Source of the DNA: JACCSI01 sp035575715
GTDB taxonomy: Bacteria > Acidobacteriota > Vicinamibacteria > Vicinamibacterales > UBA2999
NCBI GenBank assembly: GCA_035575715.1
Contig: DATLXN010000045.1
Location: 1-64,000, forward strand
Direction of reading: 5' to 3'
DNA length: 64,000 bases
Made by a program: the position numbers and the translations under genes. Positions 35,760-43,761 of this stretch are shown here, in pieces (the first letter of the stretch is position 1; every line of letters starts with the position of its first letter). The notes under the pieces are model-generated. The model was given only the letters and a program-made list of their open reading frames with translations, did no database searches and had not been told where the DNA came from.

Positions 35760-36896
35760 CTAGCTCCCGACGCAGCGTCCAATCGGCGGCGCCGCCTCGG
35801 CCGCGGCCGTGCGAAAGTCCTTGCCGATAGCCGCCGCCACGGTCGCAGCGACCTGGCGCTGCTGCAGTGCGGCGTGATCGTGAAGCTCTCCCCGATCGCG
35901 CACCGCAGGTCCGAAGCAGCCCAACCACATCTCGTCGGCGCCGGCCACGTCCGCGCCGTGTGACGTCCAGTCCTTCGTCGTGCGGCCGCGCCCATGGTCC
36001 ACCGTCAGAATCAACGTCGTCTGGTCGCGGTATTCGGGGTCCGCCTGCAGACGGGACCACAACTCGCCCAGCCGGGCGTCGGTGCGATTCAGCGCGTCGA
36101 GCGTGAGGTCGTAGCGTCCGTCGTGCGCCCAGTCGTCCGTTTCATCGAACGCCACATACATCACCTGCGGGCGATGGGTCTCGAGATGCGCCATCGCGAA
36201 ACGGAAGGTGTACACGTCGTGGCGCGCACCCGACCATGGTGTGGGCGTGTCGAACTGGACCGCGCTCAGCTGGCGCACTCGTGGATCGTCATGTGCGTAG
36301 GCTTCGAAGCCGGCGTTGATGGCGATGGTGCCCTCGCGCCGTTCCGAGATCCAATTGAAGGTTTCCCAGGACGCGAACACGGCGACCTGCTCTTTGGTCA
36401 CGCCCAGCGTGGGCCGCAACCACTCGAGCACCGTCAGGAAATCGTAGCGCTTGTTGTCGTTGCTGGTCACGACGTCGTCATGCGCCGCCCCGGTGAGCAA
36501 CTCGTTGTAGCCCGGATACGAGAAACGGTGCCGGTTGGTGACATCCACCCGGCTGCCGATGCCGCGATTGCCGGCAAGAAACCCGTGCTGGCGGGCCAGC
36601 GTGGTCCAGAGAAACGGCATCAACTTCTCGCGGCGTGCCTGCGCGGTGTCGGCCCAGAACCGTTTGTAGGTCGCGGTCTGCTCGACCGGCGTCTTGCCGG
36701 AGGCGCTGCGCAGGACCTCGAGATCCAGTCCGCCAAATATCTCCTGCCACCGCGCCCCGTCGAGGGTCACGAGAACCACTCGCGCGCCGGCGGATTGGGG
36801 CTGCGTTTCCGCGCGAAGGCCGCGCGCGCCTGCCGGCACGAACGCCACGGCCACGAGCAGCCCCAGCGCGAGGCCGCGGCCGACGGGATTACGCAC
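35760..36896 (-). CDS. alkaline-phosphatase-superfamily hydrolase in the phosphonate operon
   Basis: 378 aa from a GTG at 36896, overlapping the transaminase stop by 8 bases (a longer frame starts at 36947). A signal peptide follows (GRGLALGLLVAVAFVPAGARG). Metal-site motifs: VVLVTLDGARWQEIFGGLD, RFSYPGYNELLTG (nucleophile region), DETDDWAHDGRY, LTVDHGRGR and SHGAD. The superfamily includes phosphatases, phosphodiesterases and phosphonoacetate hydrolase; the closest relatives I recall are generic acidobacterial phosphodiesterase-type proteins. Being exported, it may free a phosphonate head-group or phosphate from a larger ligand before uptake. This is an operon-based inference; the reaction is unproven. 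Confidence 0.82.
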   Translation of the reverse strand: MRNPVGRGLALGLLVAVAFVPAGARGLRAETQPQSAGARVVLVTLDGARWQEIFGGLDLEVLRSASGKTPVEQTATYKRFWADTAQARREKLMPFLWTTLARQHGFLAGNRGIGSRVDVTNRHRFSYPGYNELLTGAAHDDVVTSNDNKRYDFLTVLEWLRPTLGVTKEQVAVFASWETFNWISERREGTIAINAGFEAYAHDDPRVRQLSAVQFDTPTPWSGARHDVYTFRFAMAHLETHRPQVMYVAFDETDDWAHDGRYDLTLDALNRTDARLGELWSRLQADPEYRDQTTLILTVDHGRGRTTKDWTSHGADVAGADEMWLGCFGPAVRDRGELHDHAALQQRQVAATVAAAIGKDFRTAAAEAAPPIGRCVGS

Positions 36897-38001
36897 GCTG
36901 AAGCGCGACGTCCATTTCTCGAAGCACAGCATCAATATTCTCCACAAGGGCGATCATGTCGCCCTCGAACAGTTGACCGATTGAACCGATCCGGAAGGTG
37001 GCAGCGGCCGTCAGCTTGCCGGGATAGATCACGAACCCACGCGCGTGGAGGCGCTGGTAGAACGCCTCGAATTCAAAGGGCGCCGGCGGCGCGTGGAACG
37101 TCGTGATAATCGGCCCTTGCAGCGCGGCCGGCAAGTAGGTGTCGAATCCGAGGGCCGACATGTCCTCGACCAACCGGCGCTGATTGCGCGCATAGCGGTC
37201 GCCCCGTGCGGCCACACCGCCCTCCGCCGCCAGCTCGGCGATCGCCTGAGCAAGCGCCAGCACGACGTGGGTCGGCGGGGTGAAGCGGAACTGGCCGTCG
37301 GCATCGAGGGCCTGCTGCTGCGCAACCAAGTCAAGGCTGAGGCTGCGAGCGCGACCCTGGCACTCCTGCAGGAGCCGCCGGCTGGCGATCGCCAACGACA
37401 GCCCCGGCACGCCCTCGATGCACTTGTTGGACGACGCCATCAGGACGTGGACACCGAGTGCCGCCATATCGATCGGCAGCGCGCCGAAGCTGCTCATGGC
37501 ATCGACGAGCAACGTCAGGCCGCGCGCCCTCGTCTCGTCGGCCAGCTCCGTCAGCGGATTCACCAGCCCGGTCGTGGTCTCACAGTGGACGACAGCCACG
37601 TGAGTCACATCCGGGTTGGCGTCCAGGGCGGCCGCAAGGTTCCGGCGCTGAACGGGTAAGTGGTCGGGCACGCGCAGCAGCGCGTGCGGCAGGCGCAGCC
37701 GCTCGGCAATGTGCCGCATGCGCTCGCCATACGCACCATTGATCGCGATCAGGAGCCGTCCGGCGTCGGGAACACAAGTGCCAAGAGCGGCCTCGACAGC
37801 GTAGGTGCCGCTGCCTGGCACGAGCACGGCGGCATACTCTTCGGCTCGCCCCGGCGCCGCCATGGCCGCCAGCGCGCGGCGGATGGATTGCACTACAGCC
37901 GTGAAGTCGGCGTCGCGCGATCCGACATCGCGCGCCATCGCCGCCCTGACCGAGGCGCTGGTCGTGAGGGGACCGGGCGTAAACAGACGCTGTTGGTTCA
38001 T
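36889..38001 (-). CDS. phnW: 2-aminoethylphosphonate--pyruvate transaminase
   Basis: 370 aa, fold-type I PLP aminotransferase. MNQQRLFTPGPLTTSASVR is the typical PhnW N-terminus; PGSGTYAVEAALGT, HCETTTGLVNPL, VDAMSSFGALPIDM (Asp167 to the PLP pyridine N) and SSNKCIEGVPG (Lys193, Schiff base) follow. It converts 2-aminoethylphosphonate and pyruvate to phosphonoacetaldehyde and alanine. The ATG at 38001 overlaps the stop of the phosphonatase-like gene by 4 bases, so the two are translationally coupled, and the product of this enzyme is the substrate expected for that hydrolase. The related serine-glyoxylate or alanine-glyoxylate aminotransferases are less likely given the gene order. Confidence 0.92.
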   Translation of the reverse strand: MNQQRLFTPGPLTTSASVRAAMARDVGSRDADFTAVVQSIRRALAAMAAPGRAEEYAAVLVPGSGTYAVEAALGTCVPDAGRLLIAINGAYGERMRHIAERLRLPHALLRVPDHLPVQRRNLAAALDANPDVTHVAVVHCETTTGLVNPLTELADETRARGLTLLVDAMSSFGALPIDMAALGVHVLMASSNKCIEGVPGLSLAIASRRLLQECQGRARSLSLDLVAQQQALDADGQFRFTPPTHVVLALAQAIAELAAEGGVAARGDRYARNQRRLVEDMSALGFDTYLPAALQGPIITTFHAPPAPFEFEAFYQRLHARGFVIYPGKLTAAATFRIGSIGQLFEGDMIALVENIDAVLREMDVALQRA

Positions 38002-38702
38002 GCCGCCCCCGCCGTTGACCGCTCCAGAATCGCGTACAGCCCTGACAGGGTCTCAATGAGATGGGTCGGGCCATGCGGCTGCAGTTCGGCGGCGCTGTGG
38101 GAGCCCGACGTGACCGCCACCACCAAACCGCATCCTGCCGCCCGCCCCTGCGCGATATCGACGGGTGTGTCTCCCACCTTGGCCACGCGCGCCGAGTCGG
38201 GCACCAGGGTCAGCTCCATCAGTCGGAAGATCATGTCCGGGTGAGGGCGGCCACGCGGCACTTCGTCGCTCGCCACGGTGGCATCGAGCAGGCCGGCTTC
38301 TGACCAGCCGAGCCGCTGGATGATGGCATCGGCGATCGCGCGGTTGAATCCGGTGTCGAGGCTGGTCTTCACGCCGTGACGCCGGCACCACCGCAACACG
38401 TCGGTCGCGCCCTCACACTCCCGCACGCCGGAATCATCGCGGTAGTAGCGAATCATCCGGTCCATGAAACTCGCGTGCACGCTCGCCACCGCGTCCCCGG
38501 AGGGCGTGCGGCCCTGGTGCTGTGTTAACAGAGCCTGGATCGCGTGGGGCTTCGGCATGCCCATCACCGCGTTGACGTCGTGACGCGACGCCGTGACGCC
38601 CACCTGCGCGAGCGCCGCCTGTAATTGCCGGTGGACGGCGTCGTCGTCCATTACCGTGGTGCCGGCCATGTCGAAGACGATGAGGTCGATGTCCATGTCC
38701 AT
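37998..38702 (-). CDS. phosphonatase-like HAD hydrolase
   Basis: 234 aa from the ATG at 38702. The HAD nucleophile motif is IVFDMAGTTV (Asp11, DxAGT as in phosphonoacetaldehyde hydrolase), motif III/IV is KVGDTPVDIAQGRAAG. Lys51 in VMGMPKPHAI aligns with the Schiff-base Lys of PhnX, the residue that permits C-P cleavage. Expected reaction: phosphonoacetaldehyde to acetaldehyde and phosphate. It differs enough from classical PhnX (DMAGTTV for DWAGTTV) that the phosphonatase-like clade is the safer name. Coupled by ATGA overlap to PhnW; 53 bases separate it from the transporter stop upstream. Confidence 0.82.
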   Translation of the reverse strand: MDMDIDLIVFDMAGTTVMDDDAVHRQLQAALAQVGVTASRHDVNAVMGMPKPHAIQALLTQHQGRTPSGDAVASVHASFMDRMIRYYRDDSGVRECEGATDVLRWCRRHGVKTSLDTGFNRAIADAIIQRLGWSEAGLLDATVASDEVPRGRPHPDMIFRLMELTLVPDSARVAKVGDTPVDIAQGRAAGCGLVVAVTSGSHSAAELQPHGPTHLIETLSGLYAILERSTAGAA

Positions 38703-38755
38703 GTCCTGGTGCTCCGCGTTCAGACCCTCGAGCGGAGGGTCGGTTGCCGCCGCCG

Positions 38756-40066
38756 TTACGGTGATGGGGGGACGGCATGTGCGACGGTCATGATTGGCCG
38801 CCGCTCCGCCCATGCCAGCATTGCCGCCACCACTGAGGCGGCGACCGTGACCGCACCCAGCAGGCGTAACGACGCGCCCCAGCCCCAGGCGTCGGCCACC
38901 GCGCCGACGGCAATGCCCGACAGCAGCGCGCCCGTGTAGCCGGCGGTGTCGATCAGGCCGGCAGCAGTAGCCGCACCGCGCTTGCCCCCGAGTTCGAGCG
39001 CGATGGCACCAGCTAGCAACGAGTACGGTCCGATGAGCAGCAGGGCGATGCCGCCCACGGCGACCAGCCCGAGCCGCTCATCGCTCATGACCAGATCGGA
39101 GGCCGCGGACCACGCGAGCAGACCTGCCAAAAGCAGGAGTGGCGCCGCCACCACCATGCGCCGGCCTGGGCCGAGGCGGTCGGTCACGACGCCAACGGCC
39201 AGCACCGAGACGCCGCCCATCAGCGGAAACAACGCGCTCCAGCGCGCCGCCTCGCCTGGGGCCATGCCGTACGCCACGGTGAGGTAGGTGGGGATCCAGA
39301 TGTTGAAGGCCTCGCGGACGAGGGTGAGCGCGCACGACAGCAGGCACACCAGCCAAAAAATCGTGCTGGAGAGCAGCGGCCGAATGAGCGACGCAATGCC
39401 GGCGGGCTCGGCGTCCCGGCCGTCGGATCCATACACCGTCAGCGGACTCGACTCGGGTTCGGGCAGGCCCCGATCGCGCGGGCGTTCGCGAAGGATCACG
39501 CCGACCGCCACCGCCATGACCGCCATGATCCCGGCGGCGGCGAAGAAGACGGCACGCCATCCGCGGCCGGCGTCGAGCAGCGCTCCCAGGGCGACGCGCG
39601 CAGCCGCATCGCCGAACAAGTACGACAGCGACAGGACCGCAATGATCCGCCCGTGGCGCTGCGGTGCAAACCACTGCGCCACGAGCTTGGTGAGCGCACC
39701 CCACCCGGCTGACTGGATGAAACGGTTGACCACCCAGGCCGCCGTCAGCGCCCACCCCCACGCACCCAGGCCGAAGGCGATGGTGGCGACCACCGTCCCC
39801 CACATGCCCAGCAGGAACATCGGTCGGCCGCCGAACATGTCGCCGGCCACGCCGGTTATGGGCTTCCCGATCGCGTAGGCCAGCACGCCGGCCGACGCGA
39901 TGGCGCCGATCGAGGCGTTGGTTATGCCCGCCAGACCGGCGTCGGCGGCGATCAAGGGCGCCGCCACCGACAGGTTCGACCGGCACAGGTAGTACCCGGC
40001 GTAACCCACCAGCAGCGCCGCCACGGTCAGGCCCTGCCAGGCGCGCTCCGCCGGAGCCTCGGTCAG
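38756..40066 (-). CDS. OPA-family (MFS) organophosphate/phosphonate transporter
   Basis: About 436 aa, 12 hydrophobic segments. GYAGYYLCRSNLSVAAP in TM1 and NRFIQSAGWGALTKLVAQWF before TM5 match organophosphate:phosphate antiporters such as GlpT and UhpT. It would carry an organophosphorus compound across the inner membrane in exchange for phosphate or protons. In this operon 2-aminoethylphosphonate is the likely cargo. No ATG exists at the N-terminus; ATT or CTG codons overlapping the receptor stop (40063-40065), preceded by GAGG, are the best starts, so translation probably depends on coupling to the receptor. The frame upstream to 40315 lies inside the receptor and is rejected. Confidence 0.85.
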   Translation of the reverse strand: MTEAPAERAWQGLTVAALLVGYAGYYLCRSNLSVAAPLIAADAGLAGITNASIGAIASAGVLAYAIGKPITGVAGDMFGGRPMFLLGMWGTVVATIAFGLGAWGWALTAAWVVNRFIQSAGWGALTKLVAQWFAPQRHGRIIAVLSLSYLFGDAAARVALGALLDAGRGWRAVFFAAAGIMAVMAVAVGVILRERPRDRGLPEPESSPLTVYGSDGRDAEPAGIASLIRPLLSSTIFWLVCLLSCALTLVREAFNIWIPTYLTVAYGMAPGEAARWSALFPLMGGVSVLAVGVVTDRLGPGRRMVVAAPLLLLAGLLAWSAASDLVMSDERLGLVAVGGIALLLIGPYSLLAGAIALELGGKRGAATAAGLIDTAGYTGALLSGIAVGAVADAWGWGASLRLLGAVTVAASVVAAMLAWAERRPIMTVAHAVPPSP

Positions 40067-43000
40067 AATGTGTACCTCAGCGAAAATTGCGCCGTTCGCG
40101 GTCCGGCTTGATCCACTGACTGCGTGCGCGTAATGCGGCCAAAGGCGCTCGAGGTGATGTTCATGTTGCCCGGGATGTCCAGGTTTTCGAGGTTGAACAG
40201 GTTCGCGAAGCTGGCTTCGAATCGCAGCTTCGACGAGCCCGCAATCTTCAGGTCCTTGCCGACCGTGAGCGAGAAGGCGGTCGTGCCCGGCCCTTCCAGA
40301 ATGCCCACCTTGCAATTGCCGAAGCGGCCGATGTTGTTGGCTGGCCGGACGAAGTCAGCGACATCGAAATAGGCGGTCGAGGTGGGGTTCGCGATCAGCC
40401 CGTCGCCTACGCAGTCGGGTCGTTGGCTCGCGGTGAAGCCGCGGACGGTGGTGCCCGTGCCGGAGGGGTCGGCGTTCGAGAAGAACGGCGTCAGGTACGG
40501 TCCCGACTGCGCCAACGCGATCCCCGTGAGGTCCCACCCGCCCACCAGCAGATCCAGGGCGCGGCTCATATTCGTGCCGATGGCGCGGCCGCGGCCAAAC
40601 GGCACCTCCGCGAAGAACGTGCTCACAAAACGATGACGGCGGGTGAACGGCTCGTTACCGCGATCGCTGTCGCCGCGGAACAGGTCCAGAGTGGTCGCGC
40701 CATTCTCACCGGTGTAGTTGCCGGGTACCGCGCCGCCGTGGTCGGCGATGTTCTTGGCCAGCGTGTAAGAGGCATTGAAGGCGACGCCCCGTGAGAAGCG
40801 CTTCGATAACTCGAGACCTAGGGCGTCGTACCGGGATTGCGGGCCGTTGTCGCGGGTCGTCACCACGTTCCAGTCGGTGAACGGCCGCGTGTGACGCACC
40901 GCCGCATAGCCTTGGGTGTTGGATGGCACCTGATTGAGGTCGGGGCTGTAGACCAGGTCCTTGGTCTTCGACCCGACATAGCTCACGCGCAGGCCGGTGT
41001 TCCAGCCAAGATCTCGATCCACCGTGGCGGTCCACTGCGTGACGCTCGGATCGCGGAGGTCAACCTGGTTGGCGCGGCGGAAGTCGAGCGACCCGGCCGG
41101 CAGCGCTCCCTGTGCCGTGGTCGCCGACGAGATGTTCGGGAAGACGAACGCCGGGGCGGGCGTGGTGTTCGAGAACGCCGCGGCCACGGCCGTCACGGTG
41201 GCGACCATCGAGTAGTTGACGGCGCCGTAGAGCGGGACCGTGTAGCGCCCGACGCCGCCGCGCACCACGGTCTTACCGTCGCCAAGGCGATAGGCCACGC
41301 TCAACCGCGGATTGACGTTGTTCTTGTCGGTGAAGCGCAGCGACTCGGGCAGGCCGGCCTCGGCCGCCGTCACAAACGGCGTATTGGGAACCGAGTTACG
41401 GACCAGCGCGGGGATTTTCGCGAGCACGCCGTCGTTGGCGACAATCACCCGGCCGCCCGGGAAATTGCGGTCGAAGTTGCCCATCTGGTTGCTGCGGTCC
41501 TGCATCGGGCCGCGCAGGTCGTAGCGCAGGCCGAGGTTGACGGTCAGCTTGTCGGTGGGCTTCCAGTCGTCCTGCAGATAGCCCGCGAAATGGGTGGCAT
41601 ACGGATTCGCGTCCGGCGTGTTGATCGAGTAGCCGGTGAACTGCGGCGCTCCGACGAGGAAGTCGGCGAAGGCGTTGCCGGTGTACACGCCGCTGAACTG
41701 GTAGCGCCCGAATTCCTCGCCCGAGAAGAACGTGATCTGGTCCTTGTACTCCACGTACTGGACGTCGACGCCGGCCTTGAGCGTATGGCCCGACCGCACG
41801 TAGGTGAGGTTGTCGTTGAACTGCACGACCTTGCTCAGGATGTTGCGAGGCTTGTCGCCGCCGCTCGAGATGAAGCTGCCGTCGGTGAACTCGAACGCCG
41901 GGAACCCGCCCGAGGTGGGGATGCCGGGCAGGCCGATCAGGCCGAGCGGGGTGATGAGCTCGCCGCCCTTGCCGGAGTTGGCATAGGCGTCGAGGTCGGC
42001 CGTGGTGTTGTAGCCGCCGCGCAGTTCGTTCAGCCATGAACTCGACAGCACCCAGTTGTGCGCGGCGGCGAGCTGGCGGACCTTTGCTTGCTGGCTTCGC
42101 TCGCCCTGCTTCGGGTTCCAGTTGCCAGACATCCCCACCGTTTCCACGTCCTTGAACGTGTAACGGCCGAAGACGCGCTGCTTGGAGGTGAACGCATGAT
42201 CGACACGCGCATCGAAGCCATTCACGTTGAAGTCGCCAGCGGCGTTGGCCACGTAGTTGGGCTGCCCGACCGCGGCGCCGGTCGACTGGTTCTGGCGTTC
42301 GAAGAACGCCTCGAGGGCTTTGGCCGATACCGGATTGATCGGAATCTGATTGTTCGGGTACGGCTGGCCCGTGAACGGGTTGACGAGCTGCCGACCGATG
42401 GACGACAGATCGCCGCGCCGGAACGCATCGGGCGGCACAATCTGCGACAACGTCGTCTCGTTCGGACGCCGCACACCTTCATACGCACCGAAGAAGAAGG
42501 TCCGCGAGCGGACGACCGGACCGCCCAGCGAGCCGCCAAACGAGTTGGCCCTGACATCCGGCTTGATCGGCTTGCCGCTGGCGTCCTTGGGGGCAAACCG
42601 GTCGACCGCGTTCAGCGCCGCGTCCTGGAAGAACCAGAAGCCGGACCCGCGAAGGTTGTTGGTGCCGCTCTTGGTCGTGGTGGTCAGGTCGGTCACCTGC
42701 ATGAACTCCGCGTTGTTGTTCGCGGAGCTGACCTTGAACTCTTCGATCGACTCGACCGACGGAAACATGTCGCGGGAGGCGCCGCCCGCGCGCGTGCGCT
42801 GCGACGAGATGCCGTCGATGGAAAACGAGGTCTGGAAGGGCAGGTTGCCCGCAATCGAGATCGAGCCGTTGCGGTCCTGTTGGACGCCCTGCGCCAGCGT
42901 GGCCACCACAATCGGGCTGGGGTTATTGGTGGCCCGGAAGTTGAGCGCAAGCCGGTTGATTTCGTCGCCCGACTTGGAGTTGTCGATCGTGGCGCGCTCG

Positions 43001-43416
43001 GTTTCGATGACCGGGTTGGAGGCGCGCACTTCAACCGACTCTGCCGCTCCTGACAGCGCCAGCGACAGATCGGCGCGCACGTTCTGACGGGCCAGCAGAT
43101 CGAGCTGCCGGGTCGCATCCGAGAAGCCCGCCAAAGTCGCGGTAATCCTGTACGGACCCGGGTCAAGGTTGGCCACTACGTAGTTGCCGGAGCCGTCGGT
43201 GACGACCGCGCGGGTGGCTTGCGTGTTGAGATTCACGAAGGTGATCGTGGCCCCGGGCACAAGGCCGCCGCTCGGGTCCGCAACGGTGCCCACCACCGTG
43301 GCAACGGTGGATTGGGCGATGGCCAGGGCTGGTAGCACGCACGTCCAACCGATGACGACGGTACCGATGATCCGATGGAAAGCACGACGGAGTTTGATCT
43401 GGCAGGTTCTGGTCAC
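40063..43416 (-). CDS. TonB-dependent receptor heading the phosphonate operon
   Basis: 1117 aa from a GTG preceded by AAGGAG. Signal peptide to PALAIAQ; carboxypeptidase-regulatory-like domain (GTVADPSGGLVPGATITFVN...DPGPYRITATLAGF); plug with SISIAGNLPFQTSFSIDGIS and FKVSSANNNAEFMQVTDL; barrel ending AQFSLRYTF. This is an Oar/SusC-like family without a SusD partner. Its stop overlaps the transporter start region, and four phosphorus-metabolism genes follow, so it is the likely outer-membrane entry for the same organophosphonate. That would be an uncommon use of such a receptor. Substrate is inferred from linkage only. Confidence 0.92.
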   Translation of the reverse strand: MTRTCQIKLRRAFHRIIGTVVIGWTCVLPALAIAQSTVATVVGTVADPSGGLVPGATITFVNLNTQATRAVVTDGSGNYVVANLDPGPYRITATLAGFSDATRQLDLLARQNVRADLSLALSGAAESVEVRASNPVIETERATIDNSKSGDEINRLALNFRATNNPSPIVVATLAQGVQQDRNGSISIAGNLPFQTSFSIDGISSQRTRAGGASRDMFPSVESIEEFKVSSANNNAEFMQVTDLTTTTKSGTNNLRGSGFWFFQDAALNAVDRFAPKDASGKPIKPDVRANSFGGSLGGPVVRSRTFFFGAYEGVRRPNETTLSQIVPPDAFRRGDLSSIGRQLVNPFTGQPYPNNQIPINPVSAKALEAFFERQNQSTGAAVGQPNYVANAAGDFNVNGFDARVDHAFTSKQRVFGRYTFKDVETVGMSGNWNPKQGERSQQAKVRQLAAAHNWVLSSSWLNELRGGYNTTADLDAYANSGKGGELITPLGLIGLPGIPTSGGFPAFEFTDGSFISSGGDKPRNILSKVVQFNDNLTYVRSGHTLKAGVDVQYVEYKDQITFFSGEEFGRYQFSGVYTGNAFADFLVGAPQFTGYSINTPDANPYATHFAGYLQDDWKPTDKLTVNLGLRYDLRGPMQDRSNQMGNFDRNFPGGRVIVANDGVLAKIPALVRNSVPNTPFVTAAEAGLPESLRFTDKNNVNPRLSVAYRLGDGKTVVRGGVGRYTVPLYGAVNYSMVATVTAVAAAFSNTTPAPAFVFPNISSATTAQGALPAGSLDFRRANQVDLRDPSVTQWTATVDRDLGWNTGLRVSYVGSKTKDLVYSPDLNQVPSNTQGYAAVRHTRPFTDWNVVTTRDNGPQSRYDALGLELSKRFSRGVAFNASYTLAKNIADHGGAVPGNYTGENGATTLDLFRGDSDRGNEPFTRRHRFVSTFFAEVPFGRGRAIGTNMSRALDLLVGGWDLTGIALAQSGPYLTPFFSNADPSGTGTTVRGFTASQRPDCVGDGLIANPTSTAYFDVADFVRPANNIGRFGNCKVGILEGPGTTAFSLTVGKDLKIAGSSKLRFEASFANLFNLENLDIPGNMNITSSAFGRITRTQSVDQAGPRTAQFSLRYTF

Positions 43417-43761
43417 GGCTTCGCTCCTTGAGAGTGATCGGCATCCTAGGAGAGCGCGGTAACGTACCCACGACAGCTGCGCAACCAGCGTGGCAACTTT
43501 GGGAGACGAAGCGGTGGCGATACAGATCGGACGTTACGCCGAGGTTGTGCAACGGAGTGCACGGCGTCCTACTTCCGCCCGGGGTTTATAGACGTGCAGA
43601 CGCCGTTAAGGCCGGACCCCTAATGGCCGGCGAAGGTGCGTAATCGACGATCTGTGATTGGCACGGGCGCGCCGAGTGAAGCACGGCGATACCTCGAACA
43701 ATCTGTGTCGGCGTGCGGAGCGTCAGCCGTCAGATGGGCGATCAACACCGGTTGATCCGCA
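43417..43761. other. intergenic between two receptors
   Basis: About 345 bases with no credible coding frame. It should carry the promoter of the phosphonate operon (reading left) and the 3' flank of the receptor ending at 43762. I see no clear Pho-box-like direct repeats, and no other recognisable element. Confidence 0.35.

Noticed and set aside
37998..38702. Naming the HAD protein phnX outright
   Set aside because: Lys51 and DxAGT fit, but the sequence fits a phosphonatase-like clade more closely than classical PhnX, so no symbol is given.
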